From Sutcliffiella horikoshii (lineage in GTDB: Bacteria; Bacillota; Bacilli; Bacillales; Bacillaceae_I), in the NCBI RefSeq assembly GCF_019931755.1, contig NZ_CP082918.1:1406001-1470000 (forward strand): a stretch of 64,000 nucleotides of DNA, read 5' to 3'. Below, in pieces: positions 41,249 through 50,843 of this stretch. The first letter of the stretch is position 1. Each line of letters starts with the position of its first letter. The position numbers and the translations under genes were made by a program. The notes beneath the pieces were generated by a model. The model had not been told where the DNA came from, made no database searches, and saw only the letters and a list, made by a program, of their open reading frames with translations.

Positions 41249-42996
41249 CTTGCTTTAGATCCTATAGGGTAAATTTCTGCTTTGTTAGTGTTTTGGTTGA
41301 AATAGACTAATACATAGCTTTCCTCTTCCATGATCTCATCATGATTAAGGTAATGTGCGAGATCGAACTGAAGGCTTTCAATCATCGTATGTTTATATAG
41401 TTCTTTTTCGTTTAGGTTATGAGCAGAGAATTGGTCACCCAATAACGCAGGGTTTTCAATCACTTGCTTGTAAATATTAGTTCTATCTTCTTTTTCAAGA
41501 CGATCTTGCCACCAAGGTTTACGAGGTTTGAATTTCTGGTGACGGAGGTAATCGTATTTCATCATACTTTCCATTACAGACACTGCTTGAGGTTTATCTT
41601 CTTGTAAAAAGGAATACAGACGCTTGTATAAGTCTTCAAGTTGATGACCGATTCTTGACCAACCTTGTTGATCCCAATATGCGCCGAAATCTTGGAAGAA
41701 ATCGAAAGGTGTTTCAAAGACATGGGTAACCAGATGTTCGACCGTGGCGTCCATTCGATGATCGTTCCAGAACTTTTCTAGAACGTCTTCCACTTGTTTG
41801 ATTCGGATGATGTCATCAAAGCTTAGAATATTATTTCCGAGAATTTCATATGGAGCATGATCCATATAAATATATGCATGATCGTTCGAGCGAATCCTTA
41901 ATCCTGTACCACGCAACATCTTCAAGAAACCAAGTTGCAGCTCTTCAGGACGGAGGGCAAATACATCATTAAAGGTTTTCTTGAATGAGTGGTAATCTTC
42001 TTCAGGCAACCCGGCAATCAAATCTAAGTGTTGATCTATCTTTCCGCCTTCTTTTACCATCGTGACAGTACGGGATAGTTTGGCGAAGTTCTGTTTGCGC
42101 ATCACAAGTTCATTAGTGGAGTCATTGGTCGACTGTACACCGATTTCAAAACGGAACAGTCCTGCAGGAGCTTCCTGGTTCAAAAATTCAATAACTTCCG
42201 GTCTCATGATGTCCGCTGTGATTTCGAATTGGAAAACGGTGCCCGGAAGATGCTCATCGATTAAGAAACGGAACATTTCCATTGCATAGCTGCGACTGAT
42301 ATTAAAGGTGCGGTCCACGAATTTAATCGTCTTAGCGCCATTGTTCATCAGAAAGCGAATATCTTCTTTTACTTTTTCCCGATCAAAGTAACGAACTCCT
42401 ACTTCAATGGATGATAAGCAGAACTGACAGCTGAAAGGACAGCCCCTGCTTGTCTCAAAGTATGTCACGCGTTTGCCAAGTTGAGCGAGGTCCTCGTCAA
42501 ATCTGTATGGCGATGGCAGTTCCTTTAAATCCACTTTGTTTCGTTGAGGGGAGATTTTTTTGTTCTCTCCATCCCGGTAAGCAAGGCCGTTTATTGATTC
42601 GAAGTTTTGTTCACCTTGTAGCTCTTGAAGCAGTTGCTTAAAAGTGATTTCCCCTTCGCCGAGTACGATGAAATCGACGTCCGTTAAGCGGTCAAGCCAT
42701 TCAGACACATCATAGGTCACCTCAGGACCACCGAGGACCAGGATAAGTTCCGGGTTGATTTTTTTTAACATGCTCATTACTTTGATTGTTTCTTCTATGT
42801 TCCATATATAGCAGCTGAAGCCTATGACATCCGGTTTCTTTTGGATGAGGTCAGATACTATATTCATGACAGGATCTTTAATCGTATATTCAACTAAATC
42901 TACATTAAATTCCGGCTCTGCATATGCTTTCAAATAGCGAATGGCAAGATTGGTATGGATATATTTCGCGTTTAATGTTGTGGCAATTATTTTCAT
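41233..42996 (-). CDS. B12-binding-domain radical SAM protein (DUF4080 type)
   Basis: 587-aa protein. An N-terminal cobalamin-binding-like domain covers about 1-140 (MKIIATTLNAKYIHTNLAIR, VIGFSCYIWNIEET, LVLGGPEVTYD). The radical-SAM core has C-x3-C-x2-C in ETSRGCPFSCQFCLSS near residue 190. The C-terminal extension matches the DUF4080 group. The classic His of base-off B12 binding is not obvious, so cobalamin binding is not certain. Such enzymes often do methylations or ring rearrangements; the substrate is unknown. Monocistronic. Confidence 0.9.
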   Translation of the reverse strand: MKIIATTLNAKYIHTNLAIRYLKAYAEPEFNVDLVEYTIKDPVMNIVSDLIQKKPDVIGFSCYIWNIEETIKVMSMLKKINPELILVLGGPEVTYDVSEWLDRLTDVDFIVLGEGEITFKQLLQELQGEQNFESINGLAYRDGENKKISPQRNKVDLKELPSPYRFDEDLAQLGKRVTYFETSRGCPFSCQFCLSSIEVGVRYFDREKVKEDIRFLMNNGAKTIKFVDRTFNISRSYAMEMFRFLIDEHLPGTVFQFEITADIMRPEVIEFLNQEAPAGLFRFEIGVQSTNDSTNELVMRKQNFAKLSRTVTMVKEGGKIDQHLDLIAGLPEEDYHSFKKTFNDVFALRPEELQLGFLKMLRGTGLRIRSNDHAYIYMDHAPYEILGNNILSFDDIIRIKQVEDVLEKFWNDHRMDATVEHLVTHVFETPFDFFQDFGAYWDQQGWSRIGHQLEDLYKRLYSFLQEDKPQAVSVMESMMKYDYLRHQKFKPRKPWWQDRLEKEDRTNIYKQVIENPALLGDQFSAHNLNEKELYKHTMIESLQFDLAHYLNHDEIMEEESYVLVYFNQNTNKAEIYPIGSKARKTAS

Positions 42997-43190
42997 TATA
43001 AATCCATCAAACTCCTAGTGAAAATTTCTATAACTAATATAGTTTATCATAATTAAATATAGTGAGTAACGATTTCATGCCTTTTTTCTAGGGCTAGTAA
43101 ATCTTTCCTCTCTTCCATTATCAACATGAAATCTGGAATTATTACAAAATGATTTCTGAAATGACTTTTTTATTGCGTTAAATGTAGAAC

Positions 43191-43218
43191 AAAGGAATTT
43201 AGGTGGGGGATGTAGAAG
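43191..43218 (+). promoter_or_regulatory. Possible SigH promoter upstream of the kinase gene
   Basis: AAAGGAATT (43191-43199) fits the SigH -35 RNAGGAWWW exactly. After 12 bp, GTAGAAG (43212-43218) fits the -10 RNNGAAT in six of seven positions. It lies 107 bp before the kinase ATG. The rest of the 329-bp gap (42997-43325) shows no other clear element. Confidence 0.45.
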
Positions 43219-43325
43219 ATTACATAGTGGTTGATTAATGAGTTTTATTACTAGTTACTTGTCCGTTGTCAATAACAATAATCTTTGAGAAAAGAACTTA
43301 AATATATGATAAGTGGGGGAAGGTC

Positions 43326-45536
43326 ATGATCCAACACATGGTAAAGGAAGAAACCAGGAAGTTGGAGGCAGAAATAGAAACGCTAACTGCCAAGCTTCAA
43401 AAGCTGGAAAAGGAAAACAGGTTTCTGCAACTTACATTTGAACATGCCAATGATGCCATAATCTTATTCAATGAAAACGTCGAATTCTTTCAAGTGAACC
43501 CGAAAGCGTGTGAACTTTTTGAATTGCCTAAAGAGGAATTGTTACAGCGCAAGTTACATGATTTCCTAGACTTGATGCCCAAAGAGGAAGTAGAATACCA
43601 GGAAGCACAGTTAAATGAATTGGGAGAGTTGAAAAATGAATTAATTGTCCGTTTGGATAACGGAACAATCAAATTCGTGGAATATTCAGCTGTTCGCAAC
43701 CCTGATGAAAGTGGACTTGATATATGTATCATCCGTGACATATCAACGAAAAAGCAATTAGAAAAAGAATCTAGCAAAAGTAAACAAATGTATCATGATG
43801 TAATAAATAGAGCAGTGGACGGAATTGTGGTGTTTGACAGAGATGGCATGTTTATCGATGTAAACCCTGCATTTTGTTCTAATTTTGCCATGCCTAAATT
43901 AGACCTCTTACAATCAAAGTTGGATGATTTTGTGGAAGACGGATTTCAATATAAAATGACAAAGATTTGGAACCTTTTAGATAATCATGGCCGGGTTAGG
44001 GGAGAGTTGCCGGTAGTTCTTCATACAGGTGAGCGTAAGACCTTTGAAGTCACCATTACCGCTAATATTTATGATGATTACTATTTAGCAATAATGAGAG
44101 ATGTGACGGAAAAACGAAATATGGAGCTGCAGCTGAAGAAAAGCGAAGAGCGGTTCAGAGAAATGTTTCAACACGCATTAGACGCGATTGTATTGGTAGA
44201 TAATAATGGCCAAATAAAACGGGCAAATCCTGCTGCAAGCAGAGCTTTCGAATTACCACTTGATGATTTGGTGCGAGCGAAGCTTCATGAATTTGTTCCT
44301 AAAAATGATAAAAAAGTATTTTCTATTGTAAAACAGTTTGGAGCAAGAGGCGAAATAAGAGAAGAACTTGAGTTTCATATGCCGAACGGACAGAAGAAAC
44401 TGTTAGAGTTCACAGCTAATAAAGGAATAATTGATGGTTTTAACATGATAATATTTAGAAACGTCAGTGAACGAAGAAAGATGGAGAAAGACTTAAGAGA
44501 GAGCGAACAGAAATTCAGAAAGATTTTCAATAATGCCATGGATGGAATCCTTCTATGGGATAATAAATGCAATATTATAGATGCCAACCCTAATGCCAGC
44601 AAAATTTTAGGTTTATCCAAAGAAGAATTAATGAACAACTCCCTTCATTGGTATATTCAACATGATCAATTGGGTGAAATTCAGGAACAGTGGAAAGAGT
44701 GCCCTGAAAGCGAAGAGTTAAGTGGAGAAGTATGTTTGGATGGGGAGCGTGGGACGCAAATCATTGAATACTCTGCCAAAAAGAACGTCATTGAAGGATT
44801 GCACATGACCATTTTTCGAAATATAACGGAAAAAAGGGAAATGGAAGATCAACTTAGAAAATCAGATACCTTGACCGTCGTTGGAGAGTTGGCCGCAGGA
44901 ATTGCCCATGAAATAAGGAACCCGATGACAGCATTAAAAGGATTTATCCAGCTTTTACAAAACAGTATGATAGAAGACCAATATGCCATGTATTTTGATG
45001 TAATCACCTCTGAACTAAAGAGAATTGAATCCATCATTACCGAATTCCTCGTATTGGCAAAGCCGCAGGCGATATCCTATCAAAGAAAAAATGCCACGGT
45101 CATAATGAAGGAAACACTGGATCTGTTAAGTGCCCAAGCATCTTTAGAAAACGTTCAATTTATTACATCCATTGAAGAAGGATTACCCGACATTTATTGT
45201 GAACCAAATCAACTAAAACAAGTATTTATTAATATATTGAAAAATGCCATCGAAGTTATGCCTAAAGGAGGAACTGTATCAGTTGGACTTGAAAAGATAG
45301 AAGGGGAGCAGGTACTGATTTCGATTAGGGATGAAGGAACCGGAATTCCGGAAGATAAACTGAAGAAACTTGGAGAACCTTTCTATACGACCAAGGAACG
45401 TGGAACAGGTCTGGGGCTTATGGTAAGCTATAAAATTGTAGAGGAACACAATGGTACCATTGAAGTCAGCAGTGAGCTTGGGAAAGGTACTACCTTCCAT
45501 ATAAAATTGCCGATAGGGTCACCTACCGTCCATTAA
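43326..45536 (+). CDS. kinE: Multi-PAS sporulation-type histidine kinase (KinE-like)
   Basis: 736-aa soluble sensor kinase. A short N-terminal coiled coil (about 1-28) is followed by four PAS domains at about 28-145, 150-268, 275-390 and 395-512, each opening with a DAI/DGI-type helix and closing with an I(F)RNI/V(S/T)E-K segment. The HisKA H-box is AGIAHEIRNPMTALKG (His about 528) and the HATPase N-box LKQVFINILKNAIEVM, with G-boxes DEGTGIPED and GTGLGL. It has no response regulator beside it and no membrane helix, like the phosphorelay kinases KinA/KinE feeding Spo0F. ogt lies directly downstream, as with B. subtilis kinE. Confidence 0.85.
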   Translation: MIQHMVKEETRKLEAEIETLTAKLQKLEKENRFLQLTFEHANDAIILFNENVEFFQVNPKACELFELPKEELLQRKLHDFLDLMPKEEVEYQEAQLNELGELKNELIVRLDNGTIKFVEYSAVRNPDESGLDICIIRDISTKKQLEKESSKSKQMYHDVINRAVDGIVVFDRDGMFIDVNPAFCSNFAMPKLDLLQSKLDDFVEDGFQYKMTKIWNLLDNHGRVRGELPVVLHTGERKTFEVTITANIYDDYYLAIMRDVTEKRNMELQLKKSEERFREMFQHALDAIVLVDNNGQIKRANPAASRAFELPLDDLVRAKLHEFVPKNDKKVFSIVKQFGARGEIREELEFHMPNGQKKLLEFTANKGIIDGFNMIIFRNVSERRKMEKDLRESEQKFRKIFNNAMDGILLWDNKCNIIDANPNASKILGLSKEELMNNSLHWYIQHDQLGEIQEQWKECPESEELSGEVCLDGERGTQIIEYSAKKNVIEGLHMTIFRNITEKREMEDQLRKSDTLTVVGELAAGIAHEIRNPMTALKGFIQLLQNSMIEDQYAMYFDVITSELKRIESIITEFLVLAKPQAISYQRKNATVIMKETLDLLSAQASLENVQFITSIEEGLPDIYCEPNQLKQVFINILKNAIEVMPKGGTVSVGLEKIEGEQVLISIRDEGTGIPEDKLKKLGEPFYTTKERGTGLGLMVSYKIVEEHNGTIEVSSELGKGTTFHIKLPIGSPTVH

Positions 45537-45566
45537 GTCGAACCGGAAGAAAGAGGGTATCTAGAT

Positions 45567-46055
45567 ATGTATCAGTACAGCAACACCACAACTCCAATAG
45601 GTACTATTTATGTAGTATGTGATGCAAACCATTTAGTTAGAATCGAGTTTGATAAGGAATTCCTTCAGAAAGATAAGGACGCTGATTTATACAAATACGC
45701 TCCTGATGATCCATTATGTGAGTTGGTTATCACCCAATTAGAAGAATATTTTGCGGGTATTCGTTCAGAGTTTGAAGTGCCTTTTCATTTGGAAGGGACA
45801 GTATTTCAAAAGGAAGTCTGGAAGGCATTGAGCAACATCCAGTATGGAGAAGTGAAATGCTATCAAGACATTGCGAAAGAAATAAACCGACCGTTAGCAG
45901 TCAGGGCGATCGGACAAGCGAACCGAAGAAATCCACTGCCTATTGTCATACCTTGCCATCGTGTCATTGGGAAGAATAAAGATTTGGTAGGTTATGCCGG
46001 AGATAAAATTGGGATGAAAGAAGAGCTGTTAAAATTAGAAGGCGTATTGGTATAG
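45567..46055 (+). CDS. ogt: Methylated-DNA--protein-cysteine methyltransferase
   Basis: Suicide repair protein that removes methyl groups from O6-methylguanine. 162 aa; the acceptor cysteine is C130 in VIPCHRVIG. The DNA-binding helix region AVRAIGQANRRNPLP with the Arg finger precedes it. It follows kinE by 30 bp and may be co-transcribed. The order kinE-ogt-mtn is shared with B. subtilis. Confidence 0.95.
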   Translation: MYQYSNTTTPIGTIYVVCDANHLVRIEFDKEFLQKDKDADLYKYAPDDPLCELVITQLEEYFAGIRSEFEVPFHLEGTVFQKEVWKALSNIQYGEVKCYQDIAKEINRPLAVRAIGQANRRNPLPIVIPCHRVIGKNKDLVGYAGDKIGMKEELLKLEGVLV

Positions 46056-46086
46056 CGCTGAAAACGAAATAATGTGGAAACTATGT

Positions 46087-46118
46087 GCGATAGTGTTTAT
46101 GCTATCGTATTTTTTTTG
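46087..46118 (+). terminator. Terminator of ogt
   Basis: Stem GCGATAG/CTATCGT with 8-nt loop followed by a run of eight T. Confidence 0.85.
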
Positions 46119-46215
46119 CTCGTAAAGAAGGAAGCATGTATCAATTTTTCATTTTCTTCATATAATTTACTAAAACTAAAAAAGTTGCTCAAGGGCAAAA
46201 TTGGAGATGAACAAA

Positions 46216-46326
46216 ATGGGAAAAAATAATAAAATCATCTTTTATACAGAGGTATTAACAAAACTAAACATTATCAGTGTCGAGGAAAAAGGGTCAATAT
46301 TAAAAAAAGATAAGAAAAAAGGTTGA
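46216..46326 (+). CDS. Possible very small ORF (36 aa)
   Basis: Basic peptide beginning MGKNNKIIFYTEVLTKLNII and ending KKDKKKG. TTGGAG at 46201-46206 is 9 nt upstream; an in-frame ATG at 46207 is also possible. It lies between ogt and the ArsR-type regulator in a gap of 320 bp. Support is limited to the ribosome site and frame. Confidence 0.3.
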   Translation: MGKNNKIIFYTEVLTKLNIISVEEKGSILKKDKKKG

Positions 46327-46338
46327 TTTCACCTTGTA

Positions 46339-46372
46339 ATTAGATTACTATCTAATTAGATAAGTATCTAAT
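46339..46372. promoter_or_regulatory. Two tandem palindromes upstream of the ArsR-type gene
   Basis: ATTAGAT-TACT-ATCTAAT (46339-46356) and ATTAGATA-AG-TATCTAAT (46355-46372) are two inverted repeats 16 bp apart sharing two bases. They end 5 bp before the first possible start codon. Position and symmetry are typical of self-regulation by a dimeric winged-helix repressor. Confidence 0.75.
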
Positions 46373-46376
46373 TAAT

Positions 46377-46973
46377 GTGAAGGGGTGGATTATCCTGCAA
46401 CTGGATAAACTCGTCAACTATTACAAAGTCATGGGCGATACAACTAGAATCAAATTGCTGGTCTTGTTATCTACCGAAGAACCACTAAGTGGACAAGAAT
46501 TAGCAGAAAGATTAGGGGTAAAACCACCGACAATTTCCCATCATATCGCCAAGCTGAAAGAAATAAGTGCAGTGTACGAAAGAAGAGAAAAAAATACTGT
46601 CTATTATTACTTGAATCAAAAAGCTCTAAGACAACATAGTGAAGGTCTTTTTATCGTGTTAGAAAGAAGCGGAAAAGGGGAGAGGACAATGGAAGAGCAA
46701 AAAGAGAGAGAACAAATCTTGCAGAATTTCCTTGCTGAAGATGGAAAATTGAAAAACATTCCAGCCCAGAGGAAGAAGAAATTGATTATATTTGAACATA
46801 TTTTGAAAGACTTAGAGATGGGTAAAAAGTATAGTGAAAAGGAAATTAATGAGCATATAAAACAATTTCATGAAGACTTTGCAACGATACGCAGGGAATT
46901 CATTATCAATCATTACATGTACCGTGAAGCAGGAATATACGAACTAAACCCAACAGAAATGTGGGCGAAATAA
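46377..46973 (+). CDS. ArsR-type winged-helix regulator with C-terminal DUF2087
   Basis: 198-aa regulator. The winged helix covers about 10-90 (MGDTTRIKLLVLLSTEEPLSGQELAERLGVKPPTISHHIAKLK). The C-terminal DUF2087 domain covers about 115-198 (FLAEDGKLKNIPAQRKKKLIIFEHI, RREFIINHYMYREAGIYELN). It has no metal-binding Cys, so is not an arsenic sensor. The GTG at 46377 lacks a ribosome site; AAGGGGTGG at 46380-46388 points instead to an initiation near 46389-46397 (ATT, ATC or CTG), giving QLDKLVNYYKVMGD. Paired palindromes lie just upstream. Confidence 0.88.
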   Translation: MKGWIILQLDKLVNYYKVMGDTTRIKLLVLLSTEEPLSGQELAERLGVKPPTISHHIAKLKEISAVYERREKNTVYYYLNQKALRQHSEGLFIVLERSGKGERTMEEQKEREQILQNFLAEDGKLKNIPAQRKKKLIIFEHILKDLEMGKKYSEKEINEHIKQFHEDFATIRREFIINHYMYREAGIYELNPTEMWAK

Positions 46974-47024
46974 GAACAAAGGGTCATTCAAGACTATTAA
47001 ACTTTAGTTGTTTGGCTAATTGCC

Positions 47025-47153
47025 GCTGTTACTTTCCGCAAATGGCTGCGCTTTCCGCGGGGCGACCTTGAGCCTCCTCGGCTTTGCCTGCGGGGTCTCA
47101 ACATTGTCGCTACTCCCCCGCAGGAGTCTACGCCATTTGCTTCAATCCACAGC
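47025..47153 (+). repeat. Dispersed repeat, type B arm (single, forward)
   Basis: GCTGTTACTTTCCGCAAATG ... CCATTTGCTTCAATCCACAGC. The same interior blocks as the 10344 copy (GGGGCGACCTTGAGCCTCCTC, GGGGTCTCAACATTGTCGCT) are present. It lies between the ArsR-type gene and the DUF6176-like gene. Confidence 0.9.
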
Positions 47154-47196
47154 TAGAAATCAAATAGAAAAATATTTAAAAGGGGAGGCATATAAA

Positions 47197-47541
47197 ATGA
47201 ACGTAGAATTAACGAGATTTAGGGTTAAAGAAGGTAAATCAGACCGAGTAAAAGAATGGTTGAAGTTTTTGAAGGATAATATGAAAGATGTTCTTGTTAC
47301 GTTAGAGGGAGAGAATATGTATGTTGAAACCATTTTTAGGGAGAATCTAAATGGTGAAGAGTTTTTATATTGGTATTCAGTGCAAGGTGAAGGAGGACAA
47401 GAAGTAGATCAATCAGAACATTGGATAGATAAAAAGCATTTAGAGTTTTGGAATGAATGTATAGACGCTACCTTTAAACCAATCGACTTAAAGACAGAAG
47501 TGATTATGATACCTCAAAAGGTAAGAAACAGTATGATTTAA
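47197..47541 (+). CDS. DUF6176-like small protein
   Basis: 114-aa protein beginning MNVELTRFRVKEGKSDRVKE, with YVETIFRENLNGEEFLYWYSVQGE and SEHWIDKKHLEFWNECID. It has the fold pattern of small ABM/ferredoxin-like dimeric proteins and resembles DUF6176. The ATG at 47197 with AGGGGAGG 8 nt upstream is the start. The frame stays open a further 59 codons through the type B repeat, but that part is not coding. Confidence 0.75.
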   Translation: MNVELTRFRVKEGKSDRVKEWLKFLKDNMKDVLVTLEGENMYVETIFRENLNGEEFLYWYSVQGEGGQEVDQSEHWIDKKHLEFWNECIDATFKPIDLKTEVIMIPQKVRNSMI

Positions 47542-47577
47542 CCCATAATTATAATAAACATGCTAATAAGGACACCC

Positions 47578-47707
47578 TGTTGATTGCAGTGGAAGGCGCG
47601 AAGACTCCTATGGGAGGAAGGGACAGGGAAGACCCCGCAGGGCATTAGCCCGAGGAGGCTTCCGGACCGCCCATGGAAAGCGAAGCGCCTGAAACGGAAA
47701 TCAACAG
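47578..47707 (-). repeat. Dispersed repeat, type A arm (single, reverse)
   Basis: TGTTGATTGCAGTGGAAGGC ... GCGCCTGAAACGGAAATCAACAG on the plus strand, the reverse orientation of type A. It is more diverged (GACAGGGAAGACCCCGCAGG) and lies between the convergent DUF6176-like and mtnA genes. Confidence 0.88.
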
Positions 47708-47742
47708 TAAGTGTAATTTTTACGTAATGAAATCATTGTCTA

Positions 47743-48792
47743 TTAATCTTTAAAAAGTAAAGAAATTGCTTTTGTGTAATCGCCTCTGATGATGCCTTTT
47801 TCGGTAATGATGGCGGTAATCAGTTCGCTTGGAGTAACGTCAAATGCCGGGTTAAAAACTGAAATGTCATCTGGAGCAATTTGTTTCCCTCCGAGGTGGG
47901 TAATTTCCTCAGGGCTTCTTTCCTCGATTTCAATTTCCTCTCCAGTTTGCTTCGATAAATCAAAAGTAGATAAAGGTGCAGCTACATAAAACGGAATACC
48001 AAAAGCTTTAGCGAGAATGGCAAGTCCGTATGTGCCAATTTTGTTTGCGGTGTCTCCATTGGCAGTGATTCGGTCAGCGCCGACTATAACAGCTGAAATA
48101 TTCTTGGTCTTAATGGTGTGCGCAGCCATATTATCGGTAATTAACGTTACATCCACTCCCGATTGTTGCAGCTCCCAGGCAGTTAATCGCGATCCCTGTA
48201 GAACTGGTCTTGTTTCACAGGCAAAAGCACTTAATGGGAACTCTTTTTCTTTTGCCAAATGAAATGGAGCTAATGCTGTTCCGTAACGGGCCGTTGCAAT
48301 AGATCCTGCATTACAGATGGTCAGCAGTTTATCGTTTTTTTGAAACAAGGAAAGAGCATGCTCGCCGATAAGCCTGCATGTTGCTTCGTCCTCGAGTTGG
48401 ATTTGAATTGCTTCATGAACAAGATTTGTTTTTGCTTCGTTCACGGAAGAAGCGTGCAAAGACACTTGTAGGAGTCGGTCGATTGCCCAAAAAAGGTTTA
48501 CTGCTGTCGGACGAGAAGTTGCCAAGTAGTCCCGGTCCTTTTTCAACTGGCTGTGAAATTCATCTAAATTAACTATGTTATAAGAGTTTGCAGCGAGAAC
48601 AAGCCCGTATGCTGCTGTTATGCCAATTGCAGGCGCCCCCCTTACTTTAAGAGTGACAATGGCATCATAGACATCGTTAATGGTATGCAAATCAATGAAA
48701 ACCGTCTCTTGAGGTAATTTCTGTTGATCTAATAATCGAATATAAGAGTCTTTCCATTCTACAGATAGCGGTAGGTTAGTAGTAATTGTCAT
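47743..48792 (-). CDS. mtnA: S-methyl-5-thioribose-1-phosphate isomerase
   Basis: Converts methylthioribose-1-phosphate to methylthioribulose-1-phosphate in methionine salvage. 349 aa with the eIF2B-like fold: [31 protein letters not shown] (with the catalytic Cys), [28 protein letters not shown] (with the catalytic Asp). It starts 3 bp after mtnK on the minus strand and is co-transcribed under the SAM-I riboswitch upstream of mtnK. Confidence 0.96.
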   Translation of the reverse strand: MTITTNLPLSVEWKDSYIRLLDQQKLPQETVFIDLHTINDVYDAIVTLKVRGAPAIGITAAYGLVLAANSYNIVNLDEFHSQLKKDRDYLATSRPTAVNLFWAIDRLLQVSLHASSVNEAKTNLVHEAIQIQLEDEATCRLIGEHALSLFQKNDKLLTICNAGSIATARYGTALAPFHLAKEKEFPLSAFACETRPVLQGSRLTAWELQQSGVDVTLITDNMAAHTIKTKNISAVIVGADRITANGDTANKIGTYGLAILAKAFGIPFYVAAPLSTFDLSKQTGEEIEIEERSPEEITHLGGKQIAPDDISVFNPAFDVTPSELITAIITEKGIIRGDYTKAISLLFKD

Positions 48793-48795
48793 GAT

Positions 48796-49992
48796 TTATC
48801 CATTCCCTTTTAGTTCATTCTTAAGAAGTGATTCTACATCTTGAATGTTACGGATATTTGCTGCATTTTTAATTAGTGTTTGCCCTAATAACAAAGCTTG
48901 TTGTTTTACTGAAATTTTGCGCTCATAAGGTTTGAGGCTATCAAGGTCAGCTACATGCGCCAAACCAATGGTTCGACGAATAACCTCACATCCGGCAAAT
49001 CCAATTGCATCAGTAAAGACTTTTTTCAGGAAGAAATCCAAGTAGCCTGGTGTTTGCGTGAAATGTTCCACACTGTTTGTCTTCCATAAGTCAGAGAAGG
49101 TAAAAGTGAATCCTTCCCAAACTTGATAAAGGTGGGAAGTGATGCTGGCCCTTTGACTGTCGTCTCTGGTGATTGCTTGCAAGAGGATATTGGCAAAGAA
49201 CTGTCCAACATCAAAGCCGATCGGTCCGAAAAATGCAAATTCAGGGTCAATAACTTTAGTATCGATTTCACTCGCAAAGATGCTTCCTGTATGGAGGTCC
49301 CCATGTAGAAGTGCTTCTCCGTTGGTTAAAAATGTGTATTTCAGTTTTGCCACTTCAAGCTTTAATTCCGCATCATTCCAAATATCCTCGACCGAACCAA
49401 GCAGCTCAGGCTCATAATCGTTGGTCTCACTTTCATAAAAAGGGTCTGTAAACACTAGATCTTCGGTAATCTTACAAAGCTCTGGATTTGCAAATGCCTG
49501 CTGAAGGTTTTTCTTCTCTTGTTGATTTAATCCAAAATCAGAAGTGTAAAACAATGTTTTCGCTAAGTATTCACCAATATGCTTTGACAGAAGCGGAAAG
49601 TCCTTGCCATCTAGAAAACCATTTCGAACGATTTCCAAATGGGAGAGGTCTTCCATGATCGTTATCGCTAATGCTTCGTTTGTATAATAAACTTTCGGAA
49701 TAAGATTAGGTACCAAAGTAGCGGCGTTCTTCAAGTAATTTCCTTCTATTGTTGCTCTGTGCAAGGTCAACGGCCAGCTTTCTCCAACAACCTTTGCATA
49801 AGGCAATGCCTGCTTAATAATAATTCCTGTGTTATTTTCGTCTCTAATGTGAAAGACAAGGTTCAAATTTCCATCACCGATTTCACGGCAATGCAATAGC
49901 GCACCATCTTTGAAAAATTCAAGATCTTTCGCTAGTGAAATAGCGGTTGATTCTGTTAACGGCTCGTATTCTGTAGTTGCTGTAATGGTCAT
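48796..49992 (-). CDS. mtnK: S-methyl-5-thioribose kinase
   Basis: Phosphorylates methylthioribose at C1 at the expense of ATP. 398 aa, with the aminoglycoside-phosphotransferase-like fold: LLHGDLHTGSIFASE contains the catalytic Asp loop, DPEFAFFGPIGFDVGQF the metal-binding DxE pair. First gene of mtnK-mtnA. A leader with a SAM-I aptamer and terminator lies directly upstream. Confidence 0.96.
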   Translation of the reverse strand: MTITATTEYEPLTESTAISLAKDLEFFKDGALLHCREIGDGNLNLVFHIRDENNTGIIIKQALPYAKVVGESWPLTLHRATIEGNYLKNAATLVPNLIPKVYYTNEALAITIMEDLSHLEIVRNGFLDGKDFPLLSKHIGEYLAKTLFYTSDFGLNQQEKKNLQQAFANPELCKITEDLVFTDPFYESETNDYEPELLGSVEDIWNDAELKLEVAKLKYTFLTNGEALLHGDLHTGSIFASEIDTKVIDPEFAFFGPIGFDVGQFFANILLQAITRDDSQRASITSHLYQVWEGFTFTFSDLWKTNSVEHFTQTPGYLDFFLKKVFTDAIGFAGCEVIRRTIGLAHVADLDSLKPYERKISVKQQALLLGQTLIKNAANIRNIQDVESLLKNELKGNG

Positions 49993-50040
49993 ATTTATTA
50001 CCCCCGTGTGATTTATTGATTAGTAACGGGGCATTTATTT

Positions 50041-50253
50041 AAAAATAAAAGCCCCTTTCCATAAGAAAGAGGCTTGAAGAGTAGACTTCTCCCCTCTTAT
50101 CTGCCAGAAATAACTTCTGCTGGAATTAGCACCGTGCCTTATGAACTAATACGTTCGGCGTCCACAAATGTGTAACGCCCTGTTTCACAACAGTATTACG
50201 GTCGGTTGCTGGGTTTCATAGGGCCAAATCCCTCCACCTGCTCTTGATAAGAG
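50041..50253 (-). promoter_or_regulatory. SAM-I (S-box) riboswitch of mtnKA
   Basis: Minus-strand aptamer from 50253 to about 50094. The P1 strands CTCTTATC and GATAAGAG close it. GCAGGTGGAGGGA, the kink-turn segment TATGAAACCCAGCAACC and GGCACGGTGCTAATTCC are the conserved core. The expression platform is a terminator, AGCCTCTTTC/GGAAAGGGGCT then TTTTATTTTT, at about 50075-50041. SAM binding would stop transcription before mtnK. Confidence 0.95.
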
Positions 50254-50427
50254 ATCACAATCATTAAATTGTGAATGTATGAAATTGTGTGAAAATTATT
50301 GCTTGATGAAAATAATAACAAGACGCCGGGAAAATTGTCAACAAGTTTTTTGAAAAATCTTTGTTGTAACCAATATCAGATTATTTAAAGAATTTAATGG
50401 AATTGTATGAATTGTTTGGTTAAAACC

Positions 50428-50456
50428 TTGAAAAAATGCTAGGCACCTGTTATTAT
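50428..50456 (+). promoter_or_regulatory. Promoter and long leader of the cold-shock gene
   Basis: TTGAAA-17 bp-TATTAT is a good SigA promoter. Initiation near 50463 leaves a 5' leader of about 110 nt before the ATG, as in other csp mRNAs whose leaders change structure in the cold. Confidence 0.7.
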
Positions 50457-50554
50457 TAAACTATTATTTTTGTTCGTGAATATGGAAAGTCAGAAACACG
50501 TTTTCGTCTTGAAATGTTTGAAAGAGCAAGAATAGTAATATTTACGTGGGTTAA

Positions 50555-50770
<216 letters not shown>

Positions 50771-50784
50771 TGCTAGCCAAATAG

Positions 50785-50815
50785 AAAAGGACTCCACTCC
50801 GGAGTCCTTTTTGTT
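50785..50815 (+). terminator. Terminator of the cold-shock gene
   Basis: Perfect stem AAAAGGACTCC/GGAGTCCTTTT with a 5-nt loop and T-run. Confidence 0.92.
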
Positions 50816-50843
50816 TTGGAAGAATAAGAGAATATGTAATACA

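Noticed and set aside
46377..46973. Arsenic or metal resistance operon
   Set aside because: The regulator has an ArsR-like fold but no metal-binding cysteines, carries DUF2087, and has no efflux or reductase gene beside it.
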